This document shows positions 26,016 to 34,902 of a stretch of 64,000 nt of DNA, piece by piece. The stretch is from Bog-473 sp963753115 (GTDB lineage: Bacteria; Actinomycetota; Acidimicrobiia; Acidimicrobiales; RAAP-2). Positions within the stretch are counted from its first letter, which is position 1. Each line of letters starts with the position of its first letter. Position numbers and translations under genes: made by a program. Below the pieces are notes generated by a model that searched no databases, was not told the origin of the DNA, and saw only the letters and a list, made by a program, of their open reading frames with translations. The stretch lies in NCBI GenBank assembly GCA_963753115.1, contig CAVWBB010000013.1:186001-250000 (forward strand). The letters run 5' to 3'.

Positions 26016-27932
26016 GTGCACGAATTCCTCGAATTCACCATCATCGGCATCGTCCTCGGCTCGGCCTATGCGGTGGCCGCCAGCGGCCTCGTCGTCACCT
26101 ACGCCACCTCGGGCATCTTCAACATCGCCCACGGCGCCATCGGCATGTTCATGGCCTTCGTCTACTGGCAGCTGTCGGTCGGCTGGCACATGAACTCCGG
26201 CCTGGCCTTCGTCCTCACCGTGTTCGTGCTGGCGCCGCTCCTCGGCGCCGTGGTGGAGCGGGGGGTGATCCAGTGGATGGACCCGCGCAACGTGGCCACG
26301 GCGCTCGCCGTGACGGTCGGGCTGACGCTGCTCTTCTTCGGTCTGGTCAACAGCTACATCTGGCCCCCGACCGCCCGGGCGGTGCCCCAGTTCTTCGGCT
26401 TCGACGGCTTCACCCTCCTCGGGGTCAAGATCACCTGGGAGGAGGTCATCACGGTCGGCGCCGCCATCGCCATCGCCGTGGGCCTGCGGCTCTTCCTCTA
26501 CCAGACCCGCACCGGCATCGCGATGCGCGGCGTGGTGGACAACCGCAGCCTGATCGGGCTCTTCGGCGGCCGCTCCACCCGGCTCTCCACCCTCAGCTGG
26601 TCGATCGGGGCCTCGCTGGCCTCGGTGGCCGGCATCCTCGTCGCCCCCCGCCTGCAGCTGCAGCCACTGATCCTCACGCTGCTGGTCATCGACGCCTACG
26701 CGGCGGCCGTCATCGGGCGCCTGCGCAGCCTGCCCATGACCTTCCTGGGAGCCCTCATCGTCGGGCTCGCCTCCTCCTACGCCGTGGGCTATGTGCCGAG
26801 CACGGGGTTCTGGTCCTCGACCCCCGTGCAGGGGACCCTCACGCTGTCGGTGCCCACCCTGATCCTCTTCATCGCGCTCCTCATGCTGCCGATGGACCGC
26901 ATCCGCAGTGGCGCCAGCCCGCTGCGCCACGTGCCGCTGCCCCCGGCCAGCCTCCTGCGCTCGCTGCAGGGCGGGGTCCTCCTGGTGGCCGCCGTGGTCG
27001 TGGCGGCGACCTTCATGGACCCCGGCAACGTGGCCAAGCTGGGTATCGGCCTGGCCTTCGGGCTCATCTGCCTCTCCCTCGTCCCCCTCACCGGGTGGGG
27101 CGGCTACGTCTCCATCTGCCAGCTGACCTTCGCCGGCCTGGGCGCCTACGCCATGTACAAGTTCGGCACCGGGGGCTCGCTCCTCGGCCTGCTCATGGCG
27201 GCGGTGCTGGCCGGAGGGGTGGGCGCGGTGATCTCGCTGCCCGCACTCCGCCTCCGGGGCCTCTACCTGGCCCTCCTGACCATGGCCTTCGCCAGCCTCA
27301 TGGACAATGCCTTCTTCCCGTGGTCGGCCGTCTTCGGGTTCGACGGCTCCGTCCCCATCCACCGGCCCGACCTCTTCGGCCTCGACGTGAGCTCGGACAA
27401 GGCGTTCACCGTCTTCCTCGCCGTCGTCTTCGCGCTGTTCTCCATCGCCCTCCTGGCCCTGCGCCGGGGCCCCTTCGGCCGGGTCCTGGTGGCCGCCAAG
27501 GACTCCGAGGCGGCCTGCGCCACGCTCGGGCTGTCGCTGACGACCACCAAGCTGGTCGTCTTCACCCTCTCGGCGGCCATGGCCGGCGTGGCCGGGGCGC
27601 TCTTCGCGGCGGCCGAGGCCGTGGCCGGCGGCACCAATTTCGAGATGTTCGAGAGCCTCTTGATCCTGGCCGTGGTGGCCATCGGCGGGGCCTCGGTCTG
27701 CTCGGGGGCCCTGGCCGGGGGCCTGGCCATCGGCTTCCTGCCCGCCAACGCCCAGGACGTCTTCATCGGCGCCGGCACCCTGGCCCTCGCCTTCTACCCC
27801 GACGGGGTGCTGCCCCTGGCCTCCTCGCGCCTCCACCACTGGTGGAGCGGCCTGACGGCACCCCGGGGCGTGCCCGCCCCGGCCGCAGTGGAGGAGCGGG
27901 CCGGTACGCTCGCCGGTACCCGGGCCGCCTGA
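26016..27932 (+). CDS. Fused Liv-type permease (LivH-LivM)
   Basis: A 638-residue inner-membrane permease combining both HAAT permeases in one chain. Residues about 1-300 are LivH-like (GIVLGSAYAVAASGLVV, GIFNIAHGAIGMF). Residues about 320-610 are LivM-like (LVPLTGWGGYVSICQLTFAG, LRLRGLYLALLTMAFA, AATLGLSL-type loop near AACATLGLSLTTTKL). Fusion removes the need for two permease genes and explains why only one follows the two ATPases. GTG 26016 lies 15 bases after the binding-protein stop. A hairpin follows the stop codon. Confidence 0.92.
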   Translation: MHEFLEFTIIGIVLGSAYAVAASGLVVTYATSGIFNIAHGAIGMFMAFVYWQLSVGWHMNSGLAFVLTVFVLAPLLGAVVERGVIQWMDPRNVATALAVTVGLTLLFFGLVNSYIWPPTARAVPQFFGFDGFTLLGVKITWEEVITVGAAIAIAVGLRLFLYQTRTGIAMRGVVDNRSLIGLFGGRSTRLSTLSWSIGASLASVAGILVAPRLQLQPLILTLLVIDAYAAAVIGRLRSLPMTFLGALIVGLASSYAVGYVPSTGFWSSTPVQGTLTLSVPTLILFIALLMLPMDRIRSGASPLRHVPLPPASLLRSLQGGVLLVAAVVVAATFMDPGNVAKLGIGLAFGLICLSLVPLTGWGGYVSICQLTFAGLGAYAMYKFGTGGSLLGLLMAAVLAGGVGAVISLPALRLRGLYLALLTMAFASLMDNAFFPWSAVFGFDGSVPIHRPDLFGLDVSSDKAFTVFLAVVFALFSIALLALRRGPFGRVLVAAKDSEAACATLGLSLTTTKLVVFTLSAAMAGVAGALFAAAEAVAGGTNFEMFESLLILAVVAIGGASVCSGALAGGLAIGFLPANAQDVFIGAGTLALAFYPDGVLPLASSRLHHWWSGLTAPRGVPAPAAVEERAGTLAGTRAA

Positions 27933-27937
27933 ACCGG

Positions 27938-27956
27938 GCGGCGGCCCACCCGCCGC
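27938..27956 (+). terminator. Hairpin after the transporter operon
   Basis: GCGGCGG and CCGCCGC form a perfect 7-pair stem with a CCCAC loop, 6 bases after the permease stop. There is no U-tract, so it would be a non-canonical terminator at best. The rpsL promoter begins about 35 bases downstream. Confidence 0.4.
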
Positions 27957-27989
27957 ACCGTCAGCCGCCCGCGGTCGGCGCGCCCGCGA

Positions 27990-28018
27990 TTGTCGGAAGC
28001 CCAGGCAGCCGCTATCAT
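27990..28018 (+). promoter_or_regulatory. Promoter of the rpsL-rpsG-fusA-tuf-rpsJ operon
   Basis: -35 TTGTCG (27990-27995) and -10 TATCAT (28013-28018) are separated by exactly 17 bases, the best sigma-70-like pair found in the window. Transcription would start near 28025, giving a leader of about 77 bases before the rpsL GTG. Confidence 0.65.
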
Positions 28019-28101
28019 TGAATCCCTGCCATGTGCGGCTTCGGCCGGCGCGCCAGCGCCATGCGCATGGGATTCACATTCTGATTAGCGAGAGGTAGCG
28101 C

Positions 28102-28473
28102 GTGCCCACAATCGCCCAGCTCGTCCGCAAGGGACGGCAGGCCAAGGTGACGAAGACAAAGACCCCGGCCCTGAAGGGCGCGCCCCAGCGGCGGGGGGTG
28201 TGCACCCGCGTCTACACGACCACCCCGAAGAAGCCGAACTCGGCCCTGCGCAAGGTGGCCCGTGTGCGCCTGTCCTCGGGCGTCGAGATCACGGCCTACA
28301 TCCCCGGTGTCGGGCACAACCTCCAGGAGCACTCGATCGTCCTCGTCCGCGGCGGCCGCGTGAAGGACCTGCCCGGTGTCCGCTACAAGGTCGTGCGCGG
28401 CGCGCTCGACACCTCGGGTGTGCGCGAGCGCAGCCAGGCCCGCAGCCGCTACGGCGCCAAGAAGGAGTCATAG
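28102..28473 (+). CDS. rpsL: 30S ribosomal protein S12
   Basis: A 123-residue S12, at the decoding centre of the small subunit. It has TVYTT-type and PKKPNSALRKVARVRL motifs. The lysines of the two streptomycin-relevant loops (PKKPNS and GGRVKDLPGVRY) are wild type. The GTG at 28102 fits the family start (PTIAQLVRKG). First gene of the str operon. Confidence 0.98.
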   Translation: MPTIAQLVRKGRQAKVTKTKTPALKGAPQRRGVCTRVYTTTPKKPNSALRKVARVRLSSGVEITAYIPGVGHNLQEHSIVLVRGGRVKDLPGVRYKVVRGALDTSGVRERSQARSRYGAKKES

Positions 28474-28476
28474 GCA

Positions 28477-28947
28477 ATGCCCCGTAACGGACCTTCCACC
28501 CGCCGCGAGCTCGCTCCGGACCCCGTCTACCGCTCGGTCCTGGTCACCCAGGTCGTCAACAAGATCCTCTCCCGCGGCAAGCGCACGTTGGCCGAGCGCA
28601 TCGTCTACAACGCCCTCGAGCAGGTGCAGGAGAAGTCGGGCGGTGACCCGGTGGCCGCGCTCAAGCGCGCCGTGGAGAACGTCCGCCCCGAGGTCGAGGT
28701 CAAGTCCCGCCGGGTCGGCGGTGCCACCTACCAGGTGCCGATCGAGGTGCGGCCCCGCCGCGCCACCACCCTGGCCATCCGCTGGCTGACCACGTTCTCG
28801 CGCCAGCGCCGGGAGAAGACCATGGCCGAGCGCCTGGCCAACGAGATCCTCGATGCGTCGAACGGCATCGGGGCCTCGGTGAAGCGCCGCGAGGACATGC
28901 ACAAGATGGCCGAGTCAAACCGCGCCTTCGCCCACTACCGCTGGTAG
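28477..28947 (+). CDS. rpsG: 30S ribosomal protein S7
   Basis: A 156-residue S7, which nucleates the head of the 30S subunit and in other bacteria can regulate this operon. The sequence from MPRNGPSTRRELAPDPVY to the C-terminal FAHYRW is typical and full length. It starts 3 bases after the rpsL stop. Confidence 0.98.
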   Translation: MPRNGPSTRRELAPDPVYRSVLVTQVVNKILSRGKRTLAERIVYNALEQVQEKSGGDPVAALKRAVENVRPEVEVKSRRVGGATYQVPIEVRPRRATTLAIRWLTTFSRQRREKTMAERLANEILDASNGIGASVKRREDMHKMAESNRAFAHYRW

Positions 28948-28977
28948 CGGTCCGAGCACACACGAGATCACTGCACC

Positions 28978-31077
28978 ATGGCTGAAGCCCTCCCCACACG
29001 CGACTTCCCGCTGGCCAAGACCCGCAACATCGGGATCATGGCCCACATCGACGCGGGCAAGACCACGACGACCGAGCGGATCCTCTATTACACGGGGCGC
29101 AACTACAAGATCGGTGAGGTCCACGAAGGCGCCGCCACCATGGACTGGATGGTCCAGGAGCAAGAGCGCGGCATCACCATCACGTCGGCCGCCACCACGT
29201 GTTCGTGGCGCGACAACTGGATCAACATCATCGACACCCCGGGCCACGTCGACTTCACGGTCGAGGTGGAGCGGTCGTTGCGCGTCCTCGACGGCGCCGT
29301 CGCCGTCTTCGACGCCGTGGCCGGCGTGGAGCCCCAGACCGAGACGGTGTGGCGTCAGGCCAACAAGTACAACGTGCCCCGCATCTGCTTCGTCAACAAG
29401 ATGGACCGCATCGGCGCCGACTTCGAGCGCACCGTGGAGATGATCCGCGACCGCCTCGACGCCCTGCCGGCCGTGATCCAGCTCCCCATCGGGGCCGAGT
29501 CCGAGTTCAAGGGCGTCATCGACCTGCTCGAGGAGAAGGCCCTCGTGTGGTCCAACGACATGGGTGAGGAGTGGGAGATCCTCGAGGTCCCCGAGTCCCA
29601 CGCCGCCGAGACCGAGGACGCCCGCCACCAGCTCATCGACGTCGTCTCCAACTTCGACGACATCATCATGGAGAAGTACCTCGCCGAGGAGCACATCACA
29701 GCCGACGACCTGCGTCGCGCCCTGCGCACGGCGACCCTGGCCGCCGCGGTGGTGCCGGTCCTGTGCGGGTCCGCCTTCAAGAACAAGGGCGTGCAGCCGA
29801 TGCTCGACGCCGTCGTCGACTTCCTGCCCAGCCCGCTCGACCTCCCGCCGACGCAGGGGCACCGGCCGAACCACCTCGAGGACATCGAGGAGCGCAAGGC
29901 CGACGACAGCGACGCCTTCTCGGCCCTCGCCTTCAAGATCATGACCGACCCCTTCGTCGGCAAGCTGACGTACATCCGGGTGTACTCGGGCACGTTGCAG
30001 AAGGGCGCCTCCATCTCCAACTCCACCAAGGACAAGAAGGAGCGGGTCGGGCGCATCCTGCAGATGCACGCCAACCACCGCGAGGACAAGGACGCCATCT
30101 TCGCCGGCGACATCATGGCGGTGGTCGGGATGAAGAACACCACGACGGGCGACACGCTGTGCGACCCGGGCCGTCCGATCGTGCTCGAGGCGCTCGAGTT
30201 CCCCGAGCCCGTGATCCACGTCGCCGTGGAGCCCAAGACGAAGGCCGACCAGGACAAGTTGTCCCGCGCCCTCTATTCGCTCAGCGAGGAGGACCCCACC
30301 TTCCGGGTGCGCTCCGACGAGGAGACGGGCCAGACGGTGATCTCGGGCATGGGCGAGCTGCACCTGGAGGTGCTGGTCGACCGCATGCTGCGTGAGTTCA
30401 GCGTCGACGCCAACGTGGGCAAGCCCCAGGTGGCCTACCGCGAGACGATCCGCAAGCCGGTCGAGAAGATCGAGGAGAAGTACGTCCGTCAGACCGGTGG
30501 CCGCGGCCAGTACGGCCACGTCGTCATCAGCCTGGAGCCGACCGGGCCCGGCGGCGGCTACGAGTTCCTCGACAAGATCAGCGGCGGCGTCATCCCCAAG
30601 GAGTACATCCCCTCGGTCGACGCCGGCATCCAGGAGGCGCTCACCTCGGGCATCCTGGCCGGCTACCCGACCGTCGACGTGCGGGTGACCCTGACCTACG
30701 GGTCGTACCACGACGTGGACTCCTCCGAGATGGCGTTCAAGATCGCCGGTTCCATGGCCGTCAAGAAGGCGATCCGTGCCGCCAGCCCCGTGTTGCTGGA
30801 GCCGGTCATGGAAGTGACCGTCACGGTTCCCGACGACTTCCTGGGCGCGGTCACCGGAGACCTCTCCTCCCGGCGTGGCCGCATGGAGGGCATGGAGCAA
30901 CAGGGGACGAGCCACGTCGTCAAGGCGCTTGTCCCGCTCGCCGATATGTTCGGCTACTCTACTGACCTGCGTTCGCGCACCCAGGGTCGCGCCACGTACA
31001 CGATGCAGTTCCATTCGTACAACCAGGTTCCGGAGTCGATCTCCAAGGAGATCATCGCCCGGGCGCAAGGGGAATAA
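28978..31077 (+). CDS. fusA: Elongation factor G
   Basis: A 699-residue translocase GTPase. G1 is AHIDAGKTTTTE, G3 DTPGHVDF and G4 NKMD, followed by domains II-V with GGRGQYGHV in domain IV. Length is normal. It moves tRNAs and mRNA through the ribosome and helps recycle it. It lies 30 bases after rpsG. Confidence 0.98.
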   Translation: MAEALPTRDFPLAKTRNIGIMAHIDAGKTTTTERILYYTGRNYKIGEVHEGAATMDWMVQEQERGITITSAATTCSWRDNWINIIDTPGHVDFTVEVERSLRVLDGAVAVFDAVAGVEPQTETVWRQANKYNVPRICFVNKMDRIGADFERTVEMIRDRLDALPAVIQLPIGAESEFKGVIDLLEEKALVWSNDMGEEWEILEVPESHAAETEDARHQLIDVVSNFDDIIMEKYLAEEHITADDLRRALRTATLAAAVVPVLCGSAFKNKGVQPMLDAVVDFLPSPLDLPPTQGHRPNHLEDIEERKADDSDAFSALAFKIMTDPFVGKLTYIRVYSGTLQKGASISNSTKDKKERVGRILQMHANHREDKDAIFAGDIMAVVGMKNTTTGDTLCDPGRPIVLEALEFPEPVIHVAVEPKTKADQDKLSRALYSLSEEDPTFRVRSDEETGQTVISGMGELHLEVLVDRMLREFSVDANVGKPQVAYRETIRKPVEKIEEKYVRQTGGRGQYGHVVISLEPTGPGGGYEFLDKISGGVIPKEYIPSVDAGIQEALTSGILAGYPTVDVRVTLTYGSYHDVDSSEMAFKIAGSMAVKKAIRAASPVLLEPVMEVTVTVPDDFLGAVTGDLSSRRGRMEGMEQQGTSHVVKALVPLADMFGYSTDLRSRTQGRATYTMQFHSYNQVPESISKEIIARAQGE

Positions 31078-31082
31078 CCCCG

Positions 31083-31102
31083 GGTCCGCCCCGGCGCGGA
31101 CC
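31083..31102 (+). promoter_or_regulatory. Hairpin between fusA and tuf
   Basis: GGTCCGC and GCGGACC form a perfect 7-pair stem, six bases after the fusA stop, in a 141-base gap. There is no U-run. It could protect the 3' end of upstream mRNA or attenuate transcription into tuf. No clear promoter was found in the rest of the gap. Confidence 0.4.
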
Positions 31103-31218
31103 GGGCGGATCGCACAGATCAACGACACGCCGCAACAGATTTCAGATCACACGGATCGCAGAAAGAGACAGCGTCAGGGCCACCGTGGTCATGACAAGGA
31201 GCAGGGAGTAGCCAGGCG

Positions 31219-32406
31219 ATGGCCAAGCAGAAGTTCGAGCGCACGAAGCCACACGTGAACGTCGGGACCATGGGTCACATCGACCATGGCAAGACGACGT
31301 TGACGGCTGCCATCACGAAGGTGCTCTCGGAGAAGAACCCCAACACCTCGTTCACGTCGTTCGACAAGATCGACGCCGCGCCCGAAGAGAAGCAGCGCGG
31401 CATCACGATCACCATCGCCCACGTGGAGTACGAGACCGACAAGCGCCACTACGCGCACGTCGACATGCCGGGCCACGCCGACTACATCAAGAACATGATC
31501 ACCGGCGCCGCCCAGATCGACGGCGCCATCCTGGTGGTCTCCGCCGCCGACGGCCCCATGCCCCAGACCCGTGAGCACGTGCTGCTCGCCCGCCAGGTGG
31601 GCGTGCCCTACATCGTGGTGGCGCTCAACAAGGCCGACATGGTCGACGACGAGGAGCTCCTCGAGCTGGTCGAGCTGGAAGTGCGCGAGCTGCTGACCGC
31701 CTACGACTTCCCGGGCGACGACACGCCGATCGTGCGCGTCAGCGCCCTGAAGGCCCTGGAGGGCGACCCCGAGTGGAGCGAGAAGATCGTCGAGCTGATG
31801 GACGCGGTGGACTCCTACATCCCCGAGCCCGAGCGCGACGTCGACAAGCCCTTCCTGATGCCGGTCGAGGACGTCATGTCCATCACGGGCCGTGGCACCG
31901 TCGTGACCGGCAAGGTGGAGCAGGGGATCATCAAGGTGGGCGAGGAGGTCGAGATCGTCGGCCTGAGCGACACCCAGCGGACGACCGTCACCGGCGTCGA
32001 GATGTTCCGCAAGCTGCTCGACGAGGGTCGCGCCGGCGACAACATCGGCGCCCTGCTCCGTGGGACCAAGAAGGAGGAGGTGGAGCGCGGCCAGGTGCTG
32101 TGCAAGCCCGGCTCCATCACCCCGCACACGCAGTTCACCGCCGAGGTCTACGTGCTGAACAAGGAGGAGGGCGGCCGCCACAAGCCGTTCTTCACCAACT
32201 ACCGCCCGCAGTTCTACTTCCGCACCACGGACGTGACGGGCACCATCACGCTGCCCGAGGGCACCGAGATGGTCATGCCGGGCGACAACACGAAGATGAC
32301 GGTCGAGCTCGGCAAGCCCATCGCCATGGACAAGGGCCTGCGCTTCGCCATCCGAGAGGGTGGCCGCACGGTTGCCTCCGGCGTGGTCGACGAGATCCTC
32401 AAGTAG
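31219..32406 (+). CDS. tuf: Elongation factor Tu
   Basis: A 395-residue GTPase that delivers aminoacyl-tRNA to the ribosome. G1 is GHIDHGKTT, G3 DMPGHADY, G4 NKAD, and domains II and III are intact to the C-terminal VVDEILK. A single copy is seen here. The gap upstream contains GGAGCAGGG close to the ATG. Confidence 0.98.
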   Translation: MAKQKFERTKPHVNVGTMGHIDHGKTTLTAAITKVLSEKNPNTSFTSFDKIDAAPEEKQRGITITIAHVEYETDKRHYAHVDMPGHADYIKNMITGAAQIDGAILVVSAADGPMPQTREHVLLARQVGVPYIVVALNKADMVDDEELLELVELEVRELLTAYDFPGDDTPIVRVSALKALEGDPEWSEKIVELMDAVDSYIPEPERDVDKPFLMPVEDVMSITGRGTVVTGKVEQGIIKVGEEVEIVGLSDTQRTTVTGVEMFRKLLDEGRAGDNIGALLRGTKKEEVERGQVLCKPGSITPHTQFTAEVYVLNKEEGGRHKPFFTNYRPQFYFRTTDVTGTITLPEGTEMVMPGDNTKMTVELGKPIAMDKGLRFAIREGGRTVASGVVDEILK

Positions 32407-32443
32407 TCCCGACCACCACCGAACGAGAGCAGGCACCCCGAGC

Positions 32444-32770
32444 ATGGCCGACGGCCCGAAGCAGAAGATCCGCATCAGGCTGAAGGCCTACGACCACGAG
32501 ATCCTGGACCAGTCCACGGAGAAGATCGTGCAGACGGTGCTCCGGACCCAGGCCAAGGTGCTCGGGCCCGTCCCGCTGCCGACCGACAAGCACCGCTACA
32601 CGGTGATCAGGTCGCCGCACAAGTACAAGGACTCGCGCGAGCACTTCGAGATGCGGGTCCACAAGCGCCTCGTCGACATCGTCGAGCACACGCCCAAGAC
32701 GGTCGACTCGCTCCAGCGCCTGGACCTCCCGGCCGGCGTGGACATCGAGATCAAGATCCAGACGGCCTGA
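32444..32770 (+). CDS. rpsJ: 30S ribosomal protein S10
   Basis: A 108-residue S10, also known in other bacteria as the antitermination factor NusE. It starts MADGPKQKIRIRLKAYDHE, and SPHKYKDSREHFEMR is the conserved hairpin. It sits 37 bases after tuf and 257 bases before rplC, so here it appears to belong with the str operon rather than leading the S10 operon. Confidence 0.97.
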   Translation: MADGPKQKIRIRLKAYDHEILDQSTEKIVQTVLRTQAKVLGPVPLPTDKHRYTVIRSPHKYKDSREHFEMRVHKRLVDIVEHTPKTVDSLQRLDLPAGVDIEIKIQTA

Positions 32771-32826
32771 CGGCCGAACCACCCCGCCACCCCGCCGGAC
32801 GCCTGGCAGGGGGGCGGGCCATGGTG

Positions 32827-32979
32827 TAACCTCGCGAGCTGCCCAATCGGGCTGTTCAGAGGCACAAAGGCGGCACTCCGGTGCTGCCGACGACAACAGA
32901 CGTGCGTGAGAGCCGGTCTCGAGCCGGAACCTCACGCCGAACCAATCGAGCGCTCCGCTCGGGTCTCCCGGGCGGAGCG
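32827..32979 (+). promoter_or_regulatory. Probable rplC operon promoter and structured leader
   Basis: The 257-base gap between rpsJ and rplC holds a possible -10 TAACCT (32827-32832) with a weak -35 TGGCAG (32804-32809). Downstream is a very stable hairpin, 32951-32979: CGCTCCGC pairs with GCGGAGCG, and CGGG with CCCG inside it, around a TCT loop. CCAA and TTGG flank it and could extend it. A weaker stem (GTGAG with CTCAC) precedes it. This resembles an autoregulatory ribosomal-protein leader; the regulator, perhaps L4, is a guess. Confidence 0.5.
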
Positions 32980-33027
32980 TTGGCATGCGCACGGGAAACT
33001 GAACGGCGCAGGGAGAAAGAGACGTAC

Positions 33028-33687
33028 GTGGCAAGCAAGGCGATCGTCGGCGAGAAAGTCGGCATGACCCAAGTCTGGGACGACCAGAACCGCGCCGTAC
33101 CGGTGACGGTGCTGAAGGTCGCGCCCGTGCGCGTGGTCCAGGTCAAGACGCCCGAGACCGACGGGTACGCCGCCCTGCAGGTGACGTGGGGCTTCCGACG
33201 AAACTCCACCCTGACCAAGCCCCAGCTCGGGCACTACGCCAAGGCCGGCGTGAACCCCGGGCGGGCCCTCGTCGAGCTGCGGCTCGACGACGTGGCCGAC
33301 TACACGGTCGGCCAGGAGCTGGCTGCCGACCTGTGGGAGGCCGGCGAGCGGGTGGACGCCATCGCGGTCAGCAAGGGCAAGGGTTTCGCCGGCGGCATGA
33401 AGCGCCACAACTTCAAGGGCCAGGGCGCCTCGCACGGAAACCACCGCAGCCACCGCGTGCCCGGCGCCATCGGCGCCTGCGCCACCCCGTCCCGCGTCTT
33501 CAAAGGCACCCGCATGGCCGGCCAGATGGGCGGTACCCAGGTGACGGCCCTGAACCTCGAGGTCGTCTCGGCCGACGCCGAGCGCGAGCTGGTCCTGGTC
33601 AAGGGCGCCGTGCCCGGGCCCCGGGGCAGCGTCGTGGTCCTGCGCAACTCGGTCAAGGCCCCGTCGAAGGCCGGGAGGTCGCGATGA
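33028..33687 (+). CDS. rplC: 50S ribosomal protein L3
   Basis: A 219-residue L3, an early assembly protein near the peptidyl-transferase centre. KGKGFAGGMKRHNF, GASHGNHRSHRVPGAIGA and the MAGQMGG loop are intact. The GTG at 33028 is chosen because GGGAGA lies 11 bases upstream and MASKAIVGEKVGM is the family start. Its stop overlaps rplD (ATGA). Confidence 0.97.
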   Translation: MASKAIVGEKVGMTQVWDDQNRAVPVTVLKVAPVRVVQVKTPETDGYAALQVTWGFRRNSTLTKPQLGHYAKAGVNPGRALVELRLDDVADYTVGQELAADLWEAGERVDAIAVSKGKGFAGGMKRHNFKGQGASHGNHRSHRVPGAIGACATPSRVFKGTRMAGQMGGTQVTALNLEVVSADAERELVLVKGAVPGPRGSVVVLRNSVKAPSKAGRSR

Positions 33688-34607
33688 CGACGACGGCGAC
33701 TGAAACGGCGCGTGCCGGCACGGTGCTGCGCCACACCGCCCGCAAGGAGCGCCCCGCGCCCGTCGTCCGCACGGCGCCCCGGCGCAACGCCGCCGGCCAC
33801 GACCTGGGGACGGTGGACCTCGAGCCGACGGTGTTCGGCCTGGAGCCCAACCGCGCCGTGCTGCACCAGGTGGTCACGGCACAGCTGGCGGCCGCCCGCG
33901 CCGGGACGCAGTCGACCAAGACGAGGGCCGAGGTGCGCGGTGGCGGCGCCAAGCCGTTCCGCCAGAAGGGCACCGGTCGGGCCCGCCAGGGCTCGAGCCG
34001 CTCGCCGTCCATGATCGGCGGTGGCGTCGCCCTCGGGCCGAAGCCGCGCAGCTACGCGCAACGCACCCCGCGCAAAATGGTCCGCCTCGCCCTCCTCTCG
34101 GCGCTGAGCGACCGGGCCGACATCGGGCAGATCGTCGTCGTCGACGACTGGAAGATCGAGGCGCCCAAGACCAAGGACGCCGCCGTCCTCGTGCGCAAGC
34201 TCAAGCTGCACGGCTCGGTGCTGGTCGTCCTGGGCCAGGACGAGCTGGACGTCGAGCGCTCCTTCGCCAACCTGCCCTCCGTGCACACCACCACCTTCGG
34301 CGAGCTCTCCGCCCACGACGTGCTGCGCGCCGACTGGCTCGTGTTCTCGGACGCCACGCTGCCGACTGCCACCTCGGACTTCTCCGGGACGCACGCGGTC
34401 GAGGCCGATGAGGTGCCCGAGGCACCGGCCAAGGCAGCCAAGACCGCCAAGGCCACGAAGGCTGCCAAGGCGGACGTTGCTCCGGCCACGCCGAAGGCGA
34501 AGGCCACCCCGAAGCCCAAGGCGGCTGCCGAGCCCGAGGCTGCGGCCGTCGACAAGGACGAGGCCGCCGACGCGGCCAGCGACGAGGAGGCCGGCACCGA
34601 TGCGTGA
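33684..34607 (+). CDS. rplD: 50S ribosomal protein L4 with long C-terminal tail
   Basis: A 307-residue protein in which about 1-225 is normal L4, with the conserved RGGGAKPFRQKGTGRARQG loop. The last 80 or so residues are a low-complexity Ala/Lys/Pro region that turns acidic at the end. Ordinary L4 is about 205-220 residues long, so the tail is an addition; it is probably disordered and may reach out from the subunit. L4 represses the S10 operon in gamma-proteobacteria. The start overlaps rplC and the end overlaps rplW by 8 bases. Confidence 0.95.
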   Translation: MTTTATETARAGTVLRHTARKERPAPVVRTAPRRNAAGHDLGTVDLEPTVFGLEPNRAVLHQVVTAQLAAARAGTQSTKTRAEVRGGGAKPFRQKGTGRARQGSSRSPSMIGGGVALGPKPRSYAQRTPRKMVRLALLSALSDRADIGQIVVVDDWKIEAPKTKDAAVLVRKLKLHGSVLVVLGQDELDVERSFANLPSVHTTTFGELSAHDVLRADWLVFSDATLPTATSDFSGTHAVEADEVPEAPAKAAKTAKATKAAKADVAPATPKAKATPKPKAAAEPEAAAVDKDEAADAASDEEAGTDA

Positions 34608-34890
34608 CGCCATGTCCGTGCTCATTCGACCCGTCGTCTCCGAGAAGAGTTACGCGCTCATGGACCAGAGCGTGTATGTCTTCATCGTCGACCCCCGGGC
34701 CACCAAGATCGAGGTCCGGCACGCGGTCGAGCAGGCCTTCAGCGTGCGGGTGACCAAGGTCAACACGCTCAACCGCAAGGGCAAGGCGACGCGCAACCGG
34801 CGCACCAACGTGAAGGGCAAGCGCCCCGACACCAAGCGCGCCATCGTGACGCTCCATCCCGACGACTCCATCGACCTCTTCGCCAGCTGA
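34600..34890 (+). CDS. rplW: 50S ribosomal protein L23
   Basis: A 96-residue L23, at the exit-tunnel docking site for trigger factor and signal recognition particle. VLIRPVVSEKSYALMD and the C-terminal KRAIVTLHPDDSIDLF are typical. ATG 34600, inside the rplD tail and 9 bases after GAGGAGG, is preferred; ATG 34612 is possible. Confidence 0.96.
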   Translation: MRDAMSVLIRPVVSEKSYALMDQSVYVFIVDPRATKIEVRHAVEQAFSVRVTKVNTLNRKGKATRNRRTNVKGKRPDTKRAIVTLHPDDSIDLFAS

Positions 34891-34902
34891 TCAGGGAATC
34901 GC

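Noticed and set aside
24264..27839. Minus-strand open frame of about 1190 codons
   Set aside because: It is antisense to the binding-protein and permease genes, with very biased composition (Gly, His, Glu, Arg) and no family motifs. It reflects third-position G+C bias.
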